Below, one piece after another: positions 6,979-9,091 of a DNA stretch of 9,091 bases. The stretch covers positions 1 to 9,091 of the forward strand of contig JAGVPN010000369.1 in assembly GCA_020052215.1 (NCBI GenBank). Reading direction: 5' to 3'. The DNA is from Syntrophobacterales bacterium. GTDB lineage: Bacteria > Desulfobacterota > Desulfobaccia > Desulfobaccales > 0-14-0-80-60-11. The notes beneath the pieces were generated by a model. The model did no database searches. It saw only the letters and a program-made list of their open reading frames with translations, and was not told the origin of the DNA. Each line of letters opens with the position of its first letter. Position 1 is the first letter of the stretch. A program made the translations under genes and the position numbers.

Positions 6979-7953
6979 ATGGTTGTCCCGGATAAAAGTA
7001 TTCTGAAGAACCTGGAGCCGGAGGTGGCCGCCATCAATGCTGCGCTGGTGGACAATCTCCAGACCCACGTGCCGTTGATCGCCGAAGTGGGGCGCCATAT
7101 CCTGCTTTCCGGCGGCAAGCGCATCCGGCCGCTGCTGTTCATCCTGAGCGCCCGGATGTGCGGCTGCCAGGGCAATCACCTGACCGGTTTTTCCACCATG
7201 TTTGAATACCTGCACGCCGCCACTCTGCTGCACGACGATGTCATCGACGCCTCCAGCGTGCGCCGGGGGGCGTCCACCGCCAACACCATCTGGGGCAACC
7301 AGGCGGTGATTTTGGTGGGGGACTTTCTCCTGGCCAAAGCCCTGTCCCTGGCGGTGACCACCGATAAATTGAAGATCCTGCAGGTGCTGTCCCACGCCAC
7401 CACCATGATGGCCGAAGGGGAGATCCTCCAACTCCTGCACGCGGGAAACCTGAAAATCAGCGAAGCGGAATACTTCGAGGTCATCACCCGCAAAACCGCC
7501 ATCCTTATGGCCGCCGCCTGTCGGATCGGGGCCATCCTGGGAGAGGTCCCCCCCGGCCAGGAAGAGGCCTTGAGCCAAATGGGGATGAACCTGGGGATCA
7601 CCTTCCAGGTGGTGGACGATATCCTGGATTACGCCGGGGACGCAAGGGAGTTGGGCAAGGAGGTCTGCGCCGACCTGCGGGAAGGCCGGGTCACCCTGCC
7701 GCTGATTTACGCCCTGGCCCAGGCCTCGCCCCCGGACCGGGAACGCCTGGCAGCCATCGCCCAGGCTCTGACCCCGGAGCTGGCCCCGGAACTCCGGGGC
7801 CTCCTGGATAAGTACGGGTCCCTGGACTACGCCCGCACCGTCGCCCGGAGCTACACCCTCAAGGCCCTGGAAAACCTCGAGACCTTTCCCCCCTCCCAGG
7901 AAAAGACCTACTTTTGGGCCATCACCGAAGAACTGCTGGCCCGGACCCATTGA
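6979..7953 (+). CDS. ispB: Long-chain polyprenyl diphosphate synthase (IspB family)
   Basis: This enzyme condenses isopentenyl diphosphate onto an allylic diphosphate to build the all-trans prenyl tail of a respiratory quinone. The 324-residue product has the family's normal length and motifs: GGKRIRPLL at 45-53, the first Asp-rich motif LLHDDVIDAS with Asp86, Asp87 and Asp90, the RRG that follows it, and the second Asp-rich motif VVDDILD with Asp213, Asp214 and Asp217. Small residues (Ala81, Thr82) at the fifth and fourth positions before the first motif indicate a long-chain rather than a C15/C20 product. Exact chain length and quinone type (menaquinone is likely in an anaerobe) cannot be read from the sequence. 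The N-terminus aligns with E. coli IspB from ATG 6979; a GTG at 7024 with GGAG ahead of it is a less likely start. Confidence 0.93.
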   Translation: MVVPDKSILKNLEPEVAAINAALVDNLQTHVPLIAEVGRHILLSGGKRIRPLLFILSARMCGCQGNHLTGFSTMFEYLHAATLLHDDVIDASSVRRGASTANTIWGNQAVILVGDFLLAKALSLAVTTDKLKILQVLSHATTMMAEGEILQLLHAGNLKISEAEYFEVITRKTAILMAAACRIGAILGEVPPGQEEALSQMGMNLGITFQVVDDILDYAGDARELGKEVCADLREGRVTLPLIYALAQASPPDRERLAAIAQALTPELAPELRGLLDKYGSLDYARTVARSYTLKALENLETFPPSQEKTYFWAITEELLARTH

Positions 7954-8068
7954 CCCGGTGACCGGGACGCGCCCGCCCTTCCCCGGGAAAACCGGCCGCC
8001 CAGGCCCCCCCAAACGGCGCGATTTCTTCCGATTATTTCTTAAAATTAAAGCTGTTATACTTTCGGCC

Positions 8069-8130
8069 GGGGCCGCCTCGGTTGGGGGCCGGGTGGGCGG
8101 GGCGGCCTCTGGACTTTTCCCTTTATTTTC
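8069..8130 (+). terminator. Possible terminator after the polyprenyl synthase gene
   Basis: GGGGCCGCC (8069-8077) can pair with GGCGGCCTC (8101-8109) through nine pairs, one of them G-U, across a 23-base GC-rich loop. A pyrimidine- and T-rich stretch (8115-8130) follows. The T-run is broken and the stem ends 156 bases after the stop codon, so this is tentative. The sequence between the gene and this stem (7954-8068) is GC-rich, then AT-rich near 8030-8060, with no gene recognised. Confidence 0.35.
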
Positions 8131-8131
8131 C

Positions 8132-8160
8132 TTGACATTACCTGGTTCTTGCGTTAAATT
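8132..8160 (+). promoter_or_regulatory. Strong sigma-70-type promoter of the cold-shock gene
   Basis: A consensus TTGACA (8132-8137) is followed by 17 bases and TAAATT (8155-8160). Transcription would begin near 8167, about 154 bases ahead of the cold-shock start codon. It is the best promoter match in the window. Confidence 0.7.
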
Positions 8161-8166
8161 TTTTAC

Positions 8167-8320
8167 CGTAGATAGCATGTCAGACTGAAGGCAGGGCAGC
8201 GGGCCCTGGCCATAGATCGGAAGGGTATGCTAATCCCCCTCCCTTTTTTTGCCTGGCAGCTCTCGCGGTCCTGCTCCTGGGGCGGGATAAGTGTCACAAA
8301 ATTTAGGAGGTTCCTCATTC
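8167..8320 (+). promoter_or_regulatory. Long structured 5' leader of the cold-shock gene
   Basis: The predicted leader of about 154 nt contains a 6-bp hairpin with a 5-base loop (CAGGGC 8192-8197, GCCCTG 8203-8208). A second stem follows, AAGGG (8221-8225) with CCCTT (8241-8245), whose 3' side runs into seven consecutive T (8244-8250); this has the outline of a weak intrinsic terminator or attenuator. Close to the gene, AGGA of the ribosome-binding site (8305-8308) can pair with TCCT (8312-8315). Long, foldable leaders are characteristic of cspA-type genes, where they control stability and translation at low temperature. Whether this one does so is inference; no known riboswitch consensus was recognised. 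Confidence 0.5.
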
Positions 8321-8524
8321 ATGAAGGAAAGAGGAAGAGTTAAGTGGTTCAATGATTCCAAGGGATTCGGTTTTATCTCCCGAGAGAACGGCCCCGATGT
8401 CTTTGTGCATCACAGCGCCATTCAGAGTGATGGCTTTCGGACCCTGGCGGAAGACCAGGAGGTCGAGTTTGAGGTGGTTCAAGGTCAAAAAGGACCCCAG
8501 GCGCAAAACGTCACCAAGCTATAA
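8321..8524 (+). CDS. Cold-shock protein, CspA family
   Basis: This small cytosolic protein binds single-stranded nucleic acid and acts as an RNA chaperone. The 67-residue product is a single cold-shock domain of standard length, with both RNA-binding motifs: RNP1 KGFGFI at 14-19 and RNP2 VFVHHSAI at 27-34. Aromatic residues Trp9, Phe16, Phe18, Phe28 and His31 sit where the family binds bases. ATG 8321 is chosen over an in-frame upstream GTG (8291) because the AGGAGG ribosome-binding site (8305-8310) lies between them, 10 bases before the ATG. It is preceded by a near-consensus promoter and a long leader, and followed on the same strand by a broken small frame and an RRM protein. Paralogues are common, so no specific csp letter is assigned. 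Confidence 0.95.
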   Translation: MKERGRVKWFNDSKGFGFISRENGPDVFVHHSAIQSDGFRTLAEDQEVEFEVVQGQKGPQAQNVTKL

Positions 8525-8544
8525 TCGCTAACCACTTGAGGCTG

Positions 8545-8577
8545 GGAACTCCGGCGGTCATTAGGCCTCGGAGTTCC
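8545..8577 (+). promoter_or_regulatory. Intergenic hairpin after the cold-shock gene
   Basis: GGAACTCCG (8545-8553) and CGGAGTTCC (8569-8577) form a perfect 9-bp stem with a 15-base loop. It begins 20 bases after the cold-shock stop codon and ends 14 bases before the next ribosome-binding site (8592). No T-run follows, so it is not a classic terminator. It may protect the cold-shock message or control the next frame. Confidence 0.55.
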
Positions 8578-8605
8578 GCCATCTCAACCCCAAGGAGGTG
8601 AGCCG

Positions 8606-8761
8606 TTGGCCCGCAACCGATATGGCTGGTAAAAACGAGCCAAGGAAATCGCCCGGAAGCAGAAAAGCGATGAGAAGATGAAAAAACGCCAGAATCGGGC
8701 CGCGGCGGAAGAAAGCCAAGAAGAACCTAAGGCGCAGGAAGAAGGCACTATTGAGGAATAA
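8606..8761 (+). pseudogene. Small basic/acidic K-E-R-rich gene interrupted by an in-frame TAA
   Basis: A ribosome-binding site matching the full 10-base anti-Shine-Dalgarno complement (AAGGAGGTGA, 8592-8601) leads to TTG 8606. The frame reads MARNRYGW, then TAA at 8630-8632, then 42 more open codons in the same frame to TAA 8759-8761, beginning KRAKEIARKQKSDEKMKKRQ and ending in a Glu-rich tail. The part after the stop is clearly protein-like: helical, alternating basic and acidic, with no further stop. I recall similar very small K/R/E-rich proteins beside RNA-binding genes in delta-proteobacteria, but cannot verify this here. A nonsense mutation (for example AAA to TAA), a sequencing error or programmed readthrough would each explain it. 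Alternatively the eight-codon frame is a leader peptide. Function unknown. Confidence 0.5.
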
Positions 8762-8786
8762 CCGAAATCTCCTCCAGATCGGGTTG

Positions 8787-8820
8787 GGCGACACCATCGG
8801 GACAGGGGAATTGTGTCGCC
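8787..8820 (+). promoter_or_regulatory. Hairpin just upstream of the RRM gene's ribosome-binding site
   Basis: GGCGACAC (8787-8794) and GTGTCGCC (8813-8820) make a perfect 8-bp stem with an 18-base loop. It ends 4 bases before the AAGGAG ribosome-binding site (8825-8830). No T-run follows. The position suggests translational or processing control of the RRM gene rather than termination. Confidence 0.55.
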
Positions 8821-8836
8821 GCTTAAGGAGAAGATC

Positions 8837-9091
8837 GTGTCAATCAAATTGTATGTGGGCAATCTGCCCATGCAAATGACCGAAACCGAATTAAAGGAAC
8901 TCTTTACCGAGGCCGGCAATGTGGCCTCGGCCAAAATCATCACCGACCGGCAGACCGGCCAACCCCGGGGTTTCGGTTTTGTGGAAATGGAAACCAAACT
9001 GGAGGGGCAAAAAGCCATCTCCATGTTGAACGGTCGCCAGGTTGAGGGCCGGGTCCTGGCAGTCAATGAGGCCAGGCCCCAAGCTCGCACC
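8837..9091 (+). CDS. RRM-type RNA-binding protein, 3' end beyond the window
   Basis: The frame opens at GTG 8837, with AAGGAG (8825-8830) 6 bases upstream, and stays open to the window edge for 85 codons. It encodes one RNA-recognition motif: RNP2 LYVGNL at residues 5-10 and RNP1 RGFGFVEM at about 45-52, with the usual alpha-helical stretches between (ETELKELFTEAG and GQKAISMLNG). Bacterial proteins of this kind are small, single-RRM, often with a Gly/Arg-rich tail, and in cyanobacteria are cold-induced. Its position two frames behind a cold-shock gene is in keeping with an RNA-chaperone role, but the tail lies outside the window and target RNAs cannot be inferred. An ATG at residue 12 or 14 would cut off RNP2 and is not credible. 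Confidence 0.93.
   Translation, partial: MSIKLYVGNLPMQMTETELKELFTEAGNVASAKIITDRQTGQPRGFGFVEMETKLEGQKAISMLNGRQVEGRVLAVNEARPQART

Noticed and set aside
7956..7968. CCCGGTGACCGGG dyad directly after the polyprenyl synthase stop as a terminator
   Set aside because: The centre leaves a one-base loop, so a hairpin would have to open several pairs, and GC-rich sequence rather than a T-run follows.
6970..8178. A 402-codon minus-strand frame opposite the polyprenyl synthase
   Set aside because: It covers the whole IspB-family gene in antisense, is Gly/Gln/His-rich as expected for a shadow of GC-rich codons, and matches nothing.
8167..8320. Known riboswitch (for example a cyclic-di-GMP class) in the cold-shock leader
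   Set aside because: The conserved internal sequence blocks of that class were looked for and not seen; only generic hairpins are present.
8622..8681. Alternative small frame from the ATG inside the broken gene
   Set aside because: It is only about 18 codons, has no ribosome-binding site at a suitable distance, and the protein-like composition is in the other frame.

Overview
The window is a GC-rich chromosomal segment from what looks like a Gram-negative, delta-type proteobacterium (Desulfobacterota, possibly a Desulfobacca/Syntrophobacterales relative). This is an inference. It rests on a lipoprotein-type MltD-like murein transglycosylase, a groESL operon under a perfect CIRCE element, RimO, an IspB-type polyprenyl synthase and a small RRM protein next to a cold-shock gene. 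No rRNA or tRNA gene and no CRISPR array was seen.

Layout. Positions 1-1710 hold the minus-strand groS-groL chaperonin operon (groL runs off the left edge), with its promoter and HrcA operator. Upstream of it, also on the minus strand, is a lipoprotein lytic transglycosylase with a long cationic tail (1758-3293). A divergent intergenic region (3294-3520) separates it from the plus-strand genes. These are an unrecognised multi-pass membrane protein (3521-4444), an AT-richer HEPN-like gene (about 4489-5073) embedded in palindromic repeats (4457-4488 and 5077-5215), rimO (5222-6571), a 242-bp inverted-repeat element carrying the last ~30 codons of a REP-associated tyrosine transposase (6669-6910), and a long-chain polyprenyl diphosphate synthase (6979-7953). 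The right end is an RNA-chaperone cluster: a cold-shock protein with a ~150-nt structured leader (8321-8524), a very small K/E/R-rich reading frame broken by an in-frame TAA (8606-8761), and the start of an RRM RNA-binding protein (8837 onward).

How it fits together. Most genes are housekeeping: protein folding, cell-wall remodelling, ribosome modification, quinone side-chain synthesis and RNA chaperoning. The accessory signal lies in two repeat-rich intergenic patches. The repeats around the HEPN-like gene and those around the transposase remnant share a 12-base stretch and the same palindromic design, so they probably belong to one REP superfamily once moved by a transposase of the kind whose C-terminus survives here. 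The other points worth attention are the interrupted small gene behind a full-length Shine-Dalgarno sequence, the hairpins placed just ahead of ribosome-binding sites in the cold-shock/RRM cluster, and a polyprenyl synthase that appears to start without a leader. I saw no convincing wholly new multi-gene system. The HEPN-like gene in its repeat island is the nearest candidate for an accessory (defence-type) function.
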